This document shows positions 23,703 to 34,810 of a stretch of DNA of 64,000 bases, one piece after another. Made by a program: the position numbers and the translations under genes. The stretch is taken from contig NC_134829.1 in assembly GCF_004210375.1 (NCBI RefSeq), positions 32,318,034 through 32,382,033 on the forward strand, in the 5' to 3' direction. Under the pieces are notes generated by a model. The model was given only the letters and a program-made list of their open reading frames with translations, did no database searches and was not told the DNA's origin. The stretch comes from Tachypleus tridentatus. Its lineage: Eukaryota > Arthropoda > Merostomata > Xiphosura > Limulidae. How positions within the stretch are numbered: position 1 is the first letter of the stretch; each line of letters opens with the position of its first letter.

Positions 23703-24480
23703 TGAATATGAATCAGCAAATTAAAATTAGACAAGTTGATTCAATGATAAAAACAATATTTGCCAGTGTATAAGAGAATATATATTTTTTACACTTAAAA
23801 CAATTCCTGACTGTACCTCTAGTATAATACACGAGTTCAGAGATAAATTTCCAGTAAGCAATCCATGGTTAAAAGTATATTTAATCAAAGCTATGTTGTT
23901 TGTCTTTAAATAATTGTGTTGACATTCTGCCACCAACTGCATTACAATAACATATTTATAATTGTATCATTTGTATCGATTCTTCATGACTATAAGATAT
24001 TCATCTTATATGCTAATTACAATTAATCAAGTGATTTTTATTTGAAATGAATCGGTCTTGTCGCAATACTAAAATATTTCTAGTATTATATCAAAAGAGT
24101 TAGTTTGTGTAACGTACACTAATTATGTGAAGATGTTTTGAGATCACTATATCTTAAGGTGTTTTTTTTTTGTAACAGAAAAGAAGTTCTCCTCTGACGA
24201 AAACTTTAAAAAGTTGTTTATTACATGTTTATGATTTAAGCTATGTCACATTAATATGTCTGTAACGTTTGAACAACGGAAAATTGCACTTGTTGTTGTG
24301 TTGATTACATCAAAGCGCATGTTAGCGTAGTTTAAAAATAACTTCTGAGAATTTCTTCACAAAAGTAACATTCTAAAGTTACTTGACAATGTCGTCCGAT
24401 GTTCCGAAATTCCAGACAATTTGTTTGTTTTCTACTAGAAAAGCCAAACCGATCCTCAAAACAAACAAACAAACCAAAAC

Positions 24481-24705
24481 TGTTTGTTTGTTTGTTTGTT
24501 TTGGAATTTCGCACAAAGCTACTCGAGGGCTATCTGTGCTAGCCGTCCCTAATTTGGCAGTGTAAGACTAGAGGGAAGGCAGCTAGTCATCACCACCCAC
24601 CGCCAACTCTTGGGCTACTCTTTTACCAACGAATAGTGGGATTGACTGTCACATTATACGCCCCCACGGCTGGGAGGGCGAGCATGTTTAGCGCGACGCG
24701 GGCGC
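24481..24705 (-). mobile_element. SINE family A, head mostly missing
   Basis: A clean (TGTT)n tail at 24481-24502, then the body up to GAGCATGTTTAGCGCGACG; it stops before the tRNA-like head. Just upstream, 24461-24476 is an A/C-rich complement of the tail, which would allow local fold-back. Confidence 0.9.
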
Positions 24706-24842
24706 CAAACAAAAACAATTTGCTTAAAAAATTCAAGGTCTTTCTATACATGGAATCATGTTATACACCTGTAAATACATGTGACATGAGTGAAACTTAC
24801 TGTAGAAATTATTCTATTAAGAATAATAGAGTACTACAATTG

Positions 24843-24965
24843 TGCGTGTGTGTTCTTAAAGCAAAGCAACATGGAGCTATCTGCTGAGCCCACCGAGGGG
24901 AATCGAACCCCTGATTTTAGCGTTGTAAATCTGTATACTTACCACTGTACTAGCGAGAGGCTGTC
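24843..24965 (-). mobile_element. SINE family B (tRNA-Val-like), reverse orientation
   Basis: Read on the minus strand it begins CCTCTCGCTAGTACAGTGG. The anticodon context TTTACAA reads UAC (Val-like). A GGTTCGATTCC box B and CTCAGCAGATAGCTCC follow. The same family is found in + orientation at 42031. It is shorter than family A and has a different body. Confidence 0.75.
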
Positions 24966-25495
24966 AATACTGTATCCACCTTTTTCGAGACACGAGTATA
25001 CGTGAATAAGAAAGTCACATTCTATTCAAATAATATAACATTAAATTCTTTTTATAAACTTCGAGAATAGCTCAGATTAGTTAAAATATCACTTTAACTA
25101 CAGCTTCTAGCAAGTAATATGTTTGGATTTTATTATGAAATGGTAGCTGATATATTTATCTAGCGAAAATACAATTATTCTCAAATTACATAAAGAAGCG
25201 AACATAAAATGATAAATATAATTAATTAACAGAGTATATAAACCACGTTTCAAATTATCAGTGAAAGTTACATCGAATGTATTCAAAGCTGTTTTGAACA
25301 ACACAAGTCGTCCCAGTTTTTATTATATTAATTCAGAAACTAAACATTTAAATAAGTTTTCACAAAACATTTATTTTTAAATCATTTAGTTTAGCATCTC
25401 ATATAAAAGTAAAATGTAGTTATAAGAATCATCCGCAAGTATTATTCAAAGGTAAACAGTACTTTTTAGCGTAGACTAATATACATATGTCAAAT

Positions 25496-26191
25496 CAGGC
25501 CTAATGAAGGACCACTTTATTTGAAATGAATAGCATATAATATGCACTAAAATAAAATTTTGAGAGTCAGTTTATAAATCCCTTCTCTATCCGGAAGGCT
25601 AGAGATTGTAGTAAGGGAACGAGTAGCAGCACCGTAATCCTATAAATATTGACCCTGTATTACTACATAACATTTATTATACATTCTTTCAGAAACAACA
25701 TGGAACTCAATTTTGAGCAATAATAAGTGATTCCTTCTTACACCTGTAACAGGATCGACAAATTTCAAACAGGACACAAGTTTAAAAACTCTAGCCCAGA
25801 CATTTATTTCAAGAGTTAATCTTCCTGCACACGTTTAAAACTGGCATGTTTCGATACCGTTTATTAATACGTTGTTTGGTTTGAATTTCGCGTGAAGTTA
25901 CACGAGGACTACCTGTGCTAATCGTCCCTAGTTTAGAAATATAAGACCAGATGGAAGGCAGCTCTAATCATCACCACCCACTCCCAACTCTTGGGCTACT
26001 CTTTTTACCGACGAATAGTAGGATTAACTGTCACATTATAACGCCCTCACGACTGAAAGGGCGAGTATGTTTGGTATAACAGAGATTCGAACCCGCGATT
26101 CTCGGATTACGAGGCGAGTACCTTAGCCACCGGGCCATTAATACCTCGTACAAGAGAGAAGTGAGTAGACAAATCTAGTTAAGTAATAAGT
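25496..26191. repeat. Long inverted repeat, right arm
   Basis: Reverse complement of 23008-23702 at about 98% identity. The right end coincides with the insertion point of another SINE (26190-26467): the target-site duplication of that SINE is the last sequence shared with the left arm. Confidence 0.96.
25871..26136 (-). mobile_element. SINE family A inside right inverted-repeat arm
   Basis: Mirror copy of the SINE at 23063-23327, with the same target duplication (ATTAATAC at 25863-25870 and 26137-26144). Confidence 0.93.
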
Positions 26192-26467
26192 TTGTTTGTT
26201 TTTCAAATTCGCACAAAGCTACTTCAGGTTTATCTGCGTTAGCTGTCCCTAATTTAGCAGTGTAAGACTAGAGGGAAGGCAGCTAGTTATCACCACCCAC
26301 CGCCAACTCTTGGGCTACTCTTTTACTAACGAATAGTAGGATTGACCGTCACCTTTATAACGCCTCCGCGGCTGAAAAGGCGAGCATGTTTGGCGCGATG
26401 GGGATGCGAACCCCCGACCCTCAGATTATGAGTTGCACGCCTTAACACGCTTGGCCATGCCGGACCC
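26190..26467 (-). mobile_element. SINE family A with 12-bp target-site duplication
   Basis: A full-length reverse copy from the GTTTGTTT tail to a head ending GGCCATGCCGGACCC. It is flanked by GTTAAGTAATAA at 26178-26189 and 26468-26479. The long duplication is typical of LINE-mobilised SINEs. Confidence 0.95.
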
Positions 26468-26479
26468 GTTAAGTAATAA

Positions 26480-27325
26480 TCAACCGACAAAACAACCAGA
26501 AGATCACGTGGCAATTAAAGTATACTAGAAGAAAAACCGACTACGTCCTTCGAAGTAAATTTTTTTTTTGCTTAATTCTTTACACTAGTAAATGTAAAGA
26601 TATGAAGTTACTCAGTATGATGATTCACGTAGGACCTAAAAGATAATACGTTTAAAAAATAAGTCGGTATTTTTAGGATTAAAATCACAAATAATGATAG
26701 TTACAAGGGCATTCTTCTAATTAATTATTGTAATTAAATTAATAAAATCACCAAAGTTGTTATTTGATAATCGTATAGGTTTAAAGAAGACTAAATGAGT
26801 CTTTGGGCAACTTATCTTTTCAACTACAACATGTAACTACTAATAATAATGGCAAAAATTAAATATAAATCACCGAGCTATATTCTGCTTTTTATTTCAT
26901 ATCTTCTACAACCACATACATAAATCATAAGCATTGAAATAACTGCAGTATAAAGAGACAAAACATGTCGCTGTTATGTTATTATTTTCTGTGTAAAGAA
27001 TGGAATAGTTTATATGCGATATCTGTAGGTAGCAACCGTTTCTGCATTTAGAAGAAAATTTTTGCTTTGTTAAACTGACAGACTATGTGTCTTAACATCT
27101 TCAATACGTACTGAATCACGTTGATTGCATAAAGCTATACAAGTTTTATATGCTCATGTTGGTCATCAGTTTTAAACTAATAGACTGAAGGAAATGCACT
27201 TTAAGAACAACCAACACCAACTCTTAGGTTAATCTTCTTTGCTAGAATAAAGGGATTTGACGGTCACTTTACAGCGTATTAGTGACCAAAAGTGCAGAAT
27301 GTGTTTTTGAAGTAACGAGCTATTA
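26480..27325. other. No gene seen
   Basis: AT-rich sequence without recognised coding or repeat content, apart from short simple runs. Confidence 0.4.
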
Positions 27326-27565
27326 TACAGGGTGTTCGGAAAGTCACTGTGCAGTTTTATAATCATATGTTATTATATTTCATATTTTGATCCCAATATA
27401 GTTTTAACAACTGAAGAACGTGTATGGCTCGTCGAACACGTATTCCGAGAAGGTGGTGGATACACAGATGTGATGCGACAACGATTTGCTGAAAAATTCC
27501 CAGATACACCTGTTCCACATCGCAATAAATATATAAGTGTACACTGACTGTCCGAACACACTGTA
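27326..27565 (+). mobile_element. mariner-like MITE carrying a helix-turn-helix fragment
   Basis: The 240-bp element starts TACAGGGTGTTCGGAAAGTC and ends in the inverted form of TACAGTGTGTTCGGACAGTC, with TA at both ends as in Tc1/mariner insertions. Inside, about 27404-27529 encodes TTEERVWLVEHVFREGGGYT and MRQRFAEKFPDTPVPHRN. This resembles the N-terminal helix-turn-helix (DUF4817-like) of a mariner-type transposase. The catalytic domain is absent, so this is an internally deleted, non-autonomous copy. Confidence 0.85.
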
Positions 27566-27934
27566 CAAACTGAAATTACAGGATTCGATGTCAGGAAACA
27601 TTAATAAATAGGTTATGTTTAACCCTTTAAATTAAAAAATAAACCTGACTGATTATTAGTATGATAAGACAACAATTACTAAACAAATGTACAAATATTA
27701 ATCATTCTTATTCAAGACAGGCCTGGCATGGACAGGTGTGTGAGCTCCGCGTTTAAGGTTACGCTTCTGAAGTATTTCGAAGTTAGTTTTCTTTCCGTTG
27801 AAGTTCGTTTTAAATTCTATTCCTGTAGTAATCACTTTACGTTAGATACGCTACATTAATTGTTGTTAAGTTTAATATTCCGATTTATTTATTGCACGGA
27901 CCATTATGCTTTTTTCTGAAGGGGTGGAAGGTGA

Positions 27935-28915
27935 AATAATGAGGGGTGATGATATGTGTGATATTAGATCGTGTGTGAAGCGTTCTGTTTTTTTTGCATT
28001 TTGATAATATTGACTACCAGATGTGTTCCGGCAAATATGTGCAGAATATAGTGATGCATAAATCTCGGCAATCGTTCCAAGACCTGGAGGATTAGAAGTT
28101 ACGTTTATTTTGCAGAATGATGATAATCAAATTAAGGACAAATTAATCGAACTAGGTTGCACTCTAAAAGGCCCGATTGTGTAGAAACGTATTAATGGTA
28201 TCTATACAGGAATTAGGCATGTACGCTTTCAGTTACCAACAGGTGTATCATCTTTACCGTATGCTATTCGCCTTATAGATCCAGTCGAAAAGGCTGCATT
28301 CTATCAAATAAAACACAATGATCAGATAAAAATGGGTAATAGATGTCTGGCTGATGATCATTTGTACAACAACTGTCCCACGCGTAAATGTAGGAAATGT
28401 GGAGAGATCGGACATATTGCGCAAGATTGCAATAACACTAGTAATCAACTTACTAATATCGAAAAAGAAAAGCCTTCTGAATCGCCTGCTTTAATTTCTC
28501 AAGTTCCTAACGTACAGGCCCAGCATGGCGAGGTGGGTTAAGGCGTTCAATTCGTAATCTGAGGGTCGCGGGTTCGAATCCCCGTCGCACCAAACATGCT
28601 CGCCCTTTCAGCCGTGGGGGCATTATAATGTGACGGTCAATCCCACTATTCGTTGGTAAAACAGTAGCCCAAGAGTTGGCGGTGGGTAGCGATGACTAGC
28701 TGCCCTCCCTCTAGTCTTACACTGCTAAATTAGGGATGGCTAGCCCTCGAGTAGCATTGCGCGAAAATTCAGAACAAACAAACAGTCCTAACGTACAATC
28801 GTTTGTTGACAACAAGAGATAAGAAGAATCGTTGGAGAATTACCCCACCACTAATACAGAATCAGAAACATATGTTATAATTTCTACCGAAAATGGAAAA
28901 GAATATAATGTTATG
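27935..28915 (+). pseudogene. Tx1/L1-like LINE ORF1 with zinc knuckle, split by a SINE
   Basis: With frame switches and stops it reads LEVTFILQNDDNQIKDKLIE, then GIRHVRFQLPTGVSSLPYAI, then a Cys-rich end with CRKCGEIGHIAQDC (C-x2-C-x4-H-x4-C, about 28391-28432). That layout (RNA-binding part, then CCHC knuckles) is typical of ORF1 in Tx1-type L1-clade LINEs. The frame is interrupted at 28517-28785 by a SINE and resumes around 28798 as an acidic tail (TTNTESETYVIISTENGKEY). The endonuclease of ORF2 follows at 29040. Confidence 0.7.
28517..28785 (+). mobile_element. SINE family A inserted in the Tx1-like LINE
   Basis: A well-preserved copy: head with anticodon context TTCGTAAT, box B GGTTCGAATCC, full body, (CAAA)n tail. 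Exact 12-bp target duplication TCCTAACGTACA at 28505-28516 and 28786-28797. Removing SINE and one duplicate restores a continuous host element. Confidence 0.96.
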
Positions 28916-29039
28916 TATTATACGAATTAAACAAGAAAATGGATATCGATTGATGTAAATAAACTACAAGAAGATACAAAAGTAAAACAGGTTCGTCTCA
29001 AGGAGAATAACAGGAAACATAACGTAGTTTTCCAGTTAA

Positions 29040-29576
29040 AATTATGAACTGTCAATGTCAACAGGTAATCTGATGTGTTTAAGCAAGAAAAAGTTTTAAC
29101 ATTCCTTAAAATGAGAAAATACGATATTATTTGCTTACAGGAAACATTCTGGTATGATGCTTTTGTTGATCGAGTTAAGTTACAGTGACTGTACTGAACT
29201 AGATCGAAAAGGTGTTGCAATTTTAATTCGCAAGGGTCAAGATATTAGTGATATTAATTATCATATTAGTGGAGTAGGTCGTAAGATAGTTTTATCATTC
29301 ACTTACAGTGTTAAACATTTTACAGTTAACATTTATGCATCAAATTATTGTGCAGAACACTGTACATTTTTCAGTAACTTAAAATTTCATATACCTTCTG
29401 ATTTTTTCATTGTAATGGGTGATTTCAATTGTTTTAAACGAAAGGTTAGATAAATACCCATTTCATCACATTAATAACATATCCCAAACAGTATTATACA
29501 AAGTTTTAAATTCATTTGATATAGTTGATCTTTACCGATATAGTTTTCCCACTAACCCAGAATTCATTTGGTCAAG
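29040..29576 (+). pseudogene. Tx1/L1-like LINE ORF2, endonuclease fragment
   Basis: Readable pieces in two or three frames: KMRKYDIICLQETFW (QET motif), then RKGVAILIRKGQDIS, then DFFIVMGDFNC (GDFN motif), and DIVDLYRYSFPTNPEFIWS. Order and spacing match the N-terminal endonuclease of L1-clade LINEs, which nicks target DNA. The element stops abruptly at 29576 where a hAT-like terminal repeat begins, so RT is missing. Confidence 0.78.
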
Positions 29577-29860
29577 AGTAGTGGTTCCCAACCTTTTTTA
29601 TGCCCCGAACCCCTAAAAAATTTTCATATGTTCTCGCACCCCTCACAGTAATTATTTATTTAAGAATAAAGGTGAAGGTGGCCAAAACAAATTTTTATAA
29701 TTAGGTTTTAATGATATATAATCAAAGGTGAAACATTTGGAAAAGAAAAAAATATTACAACAAACTAAAAGTTACATAAGCCCTACATGGCCTACAAAAA
29801 ATAAATTTCATCCTTGTGCTCTGCGAGGACCTGGTGTGTGGTTGTTTAACTATTTGAGCT
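29577..29860 (+). mobile_element. hAT-type non-autonomous element, one end
   Basis: It begins AGTAGTGGTTCCCAACC, the common start of many hAT terminal repeats, then GCCCCGAACCCC and an AT-rich body without ORF. The opposite inverted end is not found before the Gypsy fragment, so the right border is approximate and the copy appears truncated. Confidence 0.55.
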
Positions 29861-29884
29861 TAGTGTGATAATAGGAGAAAATAT

Positions 29885-30262
29885 CGTGGGACTTTGTCCT
29901 AAATCTACTACCGAATATAGCTCTTTGTTGGTTATAACAGATTATTTAAGTAAATGAGTCGAATTATATTTTCAAACAAATAACTGTTAAAGTGATAATG
30001 GGATAAAAAAATTAATGAATACTTTTGTAAATATGGCATTCCAAAGATTTATAAGCGATAATGGACCTCAAATTGTGTCTCATTTGATGGATGAAAATTG
30101 TATAGCTACAGGAATTAAACATATATTTACAACTCCATATTATTCTCAGTCTGATATTACTGGAAGAGTAAATACAAATATAAGTAGAGAAATATTTGCC
30201 TACAACAAAAAATTATTGGACTTCGGACATGCAGTCATATACCCGATTTTTTTCTTGCAATA
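29885..30262 (+). pseudogene. Ty3/Gypsy-type integrase core fragment
   Basis: It reads GLCPKSTTEYSSLLVITDYL (first catalytic Asp in the VITDY block), then AFQRFISDNGPQIVSH (second Asp), GIKHIFTTPYY, and TGRVN. The last normally carries the catalytic Glu, here Gly. A stop and a short deletion separate the blocks. The order fits the DDE integrase core of Gypsy LTR retrotransposons. No LTR or other pol domain is recognised nearby, so this is an isolated relic. Confidence 0.75.
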
Positions 30263-30322
30263 AAAAACTTCTCTATCCATGACTATATAGGTTAAAGGTC
30301 AAACAAACTCTGTTTGAGACGT

Positions 30323-30566
30323 GCCCGACACTGCCAGGTGGTTAGGGCACTTGACTCACAATCTGAGGTCGCAAGTTCGACCTTTCAGCCGGGGGGCATT
30401 ATAAAGTTGCGGTCAATCCCACTATTCGTTGGTAGAAAAATAGCCCAAGATTTGGCCGTGGGTGGTGATGACTAAATACCTTTCCTCTAATCTTACACTG
30501 TTAAATTAGACTGCTAGCGCAAATACCCCTCGTGTAGCTTTGCGCAAAGTTAAACAATAACAACAA
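30323..30566 (+). mobile_element. SINE family A, internally deleted
   Basis: The head (GCCAGGTGGTTAGGGCAC; anticodon context CTCACAA) is joined to the body with about 25 bp missing between the box B region and CCTTTCAGCC. The body and the CTCGTGTAGCTTTGCGC end are present. Confidence 0.88.
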
Positions 30567-30579
30567 AAGCCACCTAGGA

Positions 30580-31560
30580 TGAGAGATCTTCCTTTCTTGT
30601 GACCGACTGACGAAATATCCAACAGTATCAATTCAAACCGTGGATGGGCGAAAAAGAAAATTGCAAGATGTCATACAGAGAGCAAGATCCAATGTTGAAA
30701 CAGCCTAGAAGTAACAGCAAGTTACAACCGTAACTTAGTAACGTGCAGATACTTAGGATTACCGTTATCCGTTAATTTTTGCAGGATCCGATTTATTTAT
30801 TGTTTTATTTTATTTTGGTGTCCTTTTAGTTTGTTTGTTTTTTTACTTGTAAGTGATAAAACTTGTGTCTCTACTGTTTGGAAGTTTTATTTTGCATTTT
30901 TCTTGTTTTTACAGTTTACTATTTTTTTCTTTATTCAACTGGTTGTAGCAGTAGTTTGTTGTAGTTTACTAAACCAGGACTTTAGTAAAAGTTAGTCGGA
31001 TATTTTTAAAACTCGGCTCTTACACTACGTTCTGTAATTATGTGTGATTGAATTCCTAGCAAAAGAGGTAGGCTTACATGTTCCATAAAGAATGAAGGAA
31101 TAACAATTATTTATAGTTGTCACGTAATAATTTAAAAAAAATCAGTTGGCACGCACAACTTTAACATTAAATCGTTAATCTGTTAGCCATTTCAAATTCA
31201 GTGCAAATAGATGATATACTGAAAATCTCGATAACTGTCAGTGTTAAAGAAAACAATTTCCGTGTTCCTTTTACACAGCAATTTTAATTTGAGTGTTTTA
31301 AAACTGTTTATAAATAGCTTTAATAATAAACCAACTTGGAGATTATATAAACCAATGAGGCTGATACCGATCAGTTCAAATTCCAATGTGCGCAGGTATT
31401 AATTGTTAATATAAATTTAAAATATTCACAGGTGTACAGTTAGGGGATTTATTTCAGTTGTATTCTATGAATAAAATCAGTTCCTGTGAGTTGGAGGTAA
31501 CTATTACTGACACTGAACCAAAATTGATATGTAATAAATCCGTGTGAACAATGCCGTTCA
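30580..31560. other. No gene seen; possible Gypsy continuation
   Basis: The first 150 bp may be a decayed continuation of the Gypsy fragment but no motif is clear. The rest is AT-rich and featureless. Confidence 0.3.
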
Positions 31561-31564
31561 GTTT

Positions 31565-31740
31565 GTCCGATTATGCTCGCTCTTTTGGCCGTAGGATAAT
31601 CACAAGGTAACAGTTTAACCACAAGAGTTGATGGCTGATGGTGTTGAATAACGACTTTCTTTCTAGTCTGTTTCATTAAACTTAGGAATGGCCAGCAGAG
31701 ATAACCCTGGAGTACCTCTGTGTGAAGTTCAACAAACAAA
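31565..31740 (+). mobile_element. SINE family A, old 5'-truncated copy
   Basis: Diverged body only: TATGCTCGCTCTTTTGGCCG, ACAAGAGTTGATGG, TTCTAGTCTG, AACAAACAAAC tail. It is much more diverged than other copies in the window. Confidence 0.65.
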
Positions 31741-31744
31741 CATT

Positions 31745-33340
31745 TTAGTGCACATAGCTGTTCTGCTAAAACTTGCAATAAGCTGATAATTAACATAATT
31801 CATAATGTGTAAATCAAATAAATTGTGTTTGCAAGTTATGTGTTAGAAGTTATTAACTTATGACATAAGTTATGTCAGTATTCCATAAACACATAAAGAA
31901 GATACTGTTTGGTTCTCAGTATTAGTAAGTTTTCTTTGGAGTCTTATGATTTTATAAAATATATTTTATTACTTTTAATACTCTATTTTTCACACAACTT
32001 AAAACTGTTTCTTCTTGAACAGCCTAACTACCCTAACATGATGCGAGTTGTACTGTACGATACACTGAAAGTAATCATAGTATTGTTCAGATTTGGAAAT
32101 TTCGAGAATACAGTTTTTGTTAGAATGAGTTTGGTTTCTTATAATTGAATTTGTGTAATTAGATGAAAAATTTACAAGCATATTATTTTTTTATTGATTT
32201 GCATTAATTGTTATGTGTGATAATTATAAGTACAAAATCTTGTTTGCTGTTAAATGTTTTATTTGTTTTTACTTTTTTAAAGTGTTTTATATTATGAAGT
32301 TGGTGTGTATGTTTTTAACATGAAAAGGTTAGAACATAAGTCATCTGTTTTTGTACAAATAAACCTTTTAAAGTGCTGGTCTCACTACTGCAAATGACTA
32401 TGTTTCCATGAGCCATTCATCTTATGACAAAAATGAAACTGTCATAACTGGAGCTCAGTCTGTCATTCTCAAATTTTAAATGTATATAGTATTATCCTTT
32501 TGTCTTCAAAATACAACTTATACATATCATTAAACATAAAAGAAAATAATTTTCAAAACCTTAACTAGTCCTTCTATAAAACTATAATAACAACCTTCTA
32601 AGGAATCATTCTGTTAGCTTTTTTAATTTTTTTTTAGCCCTTTCTAGCAACTAAATGTCCTTAAATTTAAGATCCAAATACCAAACATACTACTATGACA
32701 GTTTGTGGTAAAAGAGAATAAATACCAGAAGAATGCACAGGAATAATGAAAAATATAGATACATGCAATTTTAAAGGTTCTTGAGGTCAAGCAATGTAAC
32801 ATGCAAACCTCATGGAAGTTATGCACATGCAATATGCAGATTGTATAATGGATGAACCCCTTACACTTTGACTTGTATTCTGAGTCAAACTGATGTCATT
32901 TTACATACTTATGACCAGGACAAATACTTTTGTAACATATCTGATTTTTTTTGTGTACAACAAAGTTGTACATTTTACTAAAATACTTGGCACATTTCAT
33001 AAAGATATACTTAATAAATTAGGAATAATAGTCAACATTTCTTCTCCAGTGTGATATTGGTCCACTAGACTGAACCTTTGTTCATTTGGTTGAGAACCAT
33101 CAACAAAGTATTTTTAAAAGTGTAGTTATGCTGGGGACCATGTGTGCTACTGTTTGGCTAGTGGAATTCTAACTATTGTGACAGACTCAAGGCTCCTTTC
33201 TCTGAAATGCAGTAAATACATTCATTACATAACTCCTGTTTACCCTATATATGTATATATTTCTATGTATATAAGTGTTGAAATAGCAAAACATTAGGAG
33301 TTTAGTTGATTTTTAAAGTAGGGTCATGCTATGAAATGGC
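31745..33340. other. No gene seen
   Basis: AT-rich sequence; short open frames have no splice context or recognisable domain. Confidence 0.4.
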
Positions 33341-33345
33341 CAAAA

Positions 33346-33560
33346 AGAGCAGTTGCTCAGAGCCCATTACCATCAGGGGTCCTCTGCACATTGTGAGCGT
33401 AATAATAATAACGTGAATGCAAAAGGAGCAGTTGCTCAGAGCCCATTACCATCAGGGGTCCTCTGCACATTGTGAGCGTAATAATGACGTGAATGCAAAA
33501 GGAGCAGTTGCTCAGATACCGTTACCATCAGGGGTCCTCTGCACATTGTGAGCATGTGAA
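33346..33560. repeat. Three tandem units of ~76-79 bp
   Basis: The unit is marked by AGCAGTTGCTCAGAGCCC, ACCATCAGGGGTCCTCTGC and ACATTGTGAGC. Units 1 and 2 differ mainly by an extra AAT in a short AAT run; the third is truncated. Confidence 0.88.
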
Positions 33561-34065
33561 TGTGAAATAAAATAGTAGTAATGAACTATTTTTTCAAGAA
33601 ATATATGTTTCTCATTTTATATTTCCTTCATTTTTGTTATAGTTAATAAATTCAGTACATTATTAAATTATATGGTATTTTCCTGAAAGTGGGGGGGGGG
33701 CACTAGTTTGTACTTCACTCAGTGTCTTAATGTGTCACTGATCATAAGATATGCAGTGGACTTTACTAAAAACATCTTTGGAAAATTCAGCATCTTATAG
33801 AAATGTATGTTGTGCAGACTAAACTAGATATCGTAAAATAGTTTTTCAGTGAAGTTTATTACTTTCTAAACATCTCGTACAGAATTAAGTTTGAGACAAG
33901 TTGAGTTTTCCTTCGTGGCTTTATGATTGACAAATATTTTTATTATACAGTCATTTATTTAGGAAAGAAATATTTAGTAATATGAATGGAAAACTTTTCA
34001 AGTATGATTGATTATAGTACTTAAACATTACTTCTTTTATATTAAACTTCTTTAGTGTTTGAAAA

Positions 34066-34773
34066 CTATATTAACCATTTTTTATAAACCCACTTATAAA
34101 ACTAATTTCAATAAGAAACCAAATTGTATTACTTGTAAATAAGTAATCCATAAGTGATTACCGTATTTTCCGGTTAATAAGCCGAGGCCAATTTTCAGCT
34201 CTGAAAATGAGGGTTTTTGCTTATTACCGCCCAATAAGCCGAAGCCATTTTTAAGAAGTGACAAGTTTCTTCAAAATGATTTCTTAGTCTCGTTTCAGCG
34301 TCAGCATGCATGTTGTGTGTGATCATTGGCGTTCTGTAGTAAAGCAGAACGTGTCGTATTGAGACAGAGATGGAATCAATATGTCATTCGTTATTGGCTA
34401 CACTCACTGTAATTAGGTAACCAATGAAATTCCAGAAACAACGTTTCACTGTAGTCTTAACGTGCTTTGCTGATGGGACAAAATTACCGCCTATGGTGAT
34501 TTTCAATAGAAAAACATTTCCTAAGAAGAAGAAATTTCCGAAAGGAGTGATCGGCCAATAAGCCGACCCCCAAAAATCAGGTCCAAAATTTAGGGCCAGA
34601 AATTCGGCTTATTAGGCGGAAAATACGGTATATAGTTTGCAGAATCATATTAAAAACAATATTAACCATTTCTTTATAAACCCACTTATAATCCTAATTT
34701 CAATTAGAAACTAAATTGTATTGCTTGTAAATAATTAATCCATAAGTGCTTATATAGTTTGTAGAATCATATA
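34066..34773. repeat. ~113-bp direct duplication, first copy split by a transposon
   Basis: The sequence ATTAACCATT...TATAAACCCACTTATA...CCATAAGTG occurs at 34066-34160 and again at 34659-34750. The first copy continues after the intervening element at 34631 with TATAGTTTG, as the second copy does without interruption. Confidence 0.85.
34159..34630 (+). mobile_element. pogo/Tigger-like deleted DNA transposon
   Basis: TA at both ends (34159-34160 and 34629-34630). Terminal inverted repeats begin CCGTATTTTCCG and continue to AATAAGCCGA. The 472-bp element retains a transposase fragment at 34436-34552 encoding KQRFTVVLTCFADGTKLPP followed by MVIFNRKTFPKKKKF. This is the part of the pogo/Tigger DDE domain just after its first catalytic strand. 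The remainder of the gene is deleted. The duplicated flank preserves an unoccupied site, confirming the borders. Confidence 0.85.
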
Positions 34774-34809
34774 AGCACTTATGGAGTAGTTAATTACAAA
34801 TAATACAAT
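34715..34809. repeat. Imperfect palindrome, ~40-bp arms
   Basis: The inner 15 bp, CCATAAGTGCTTATA, is perfectly inverted across a 15-bp loop. The arms extend outward through ATTGTATTGCTTGTAA and its diverged complement ending near 34809. It overlaps the second copy of the direct duplication. Confidence 0.75.
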
Positions 34810-34810
34810 G

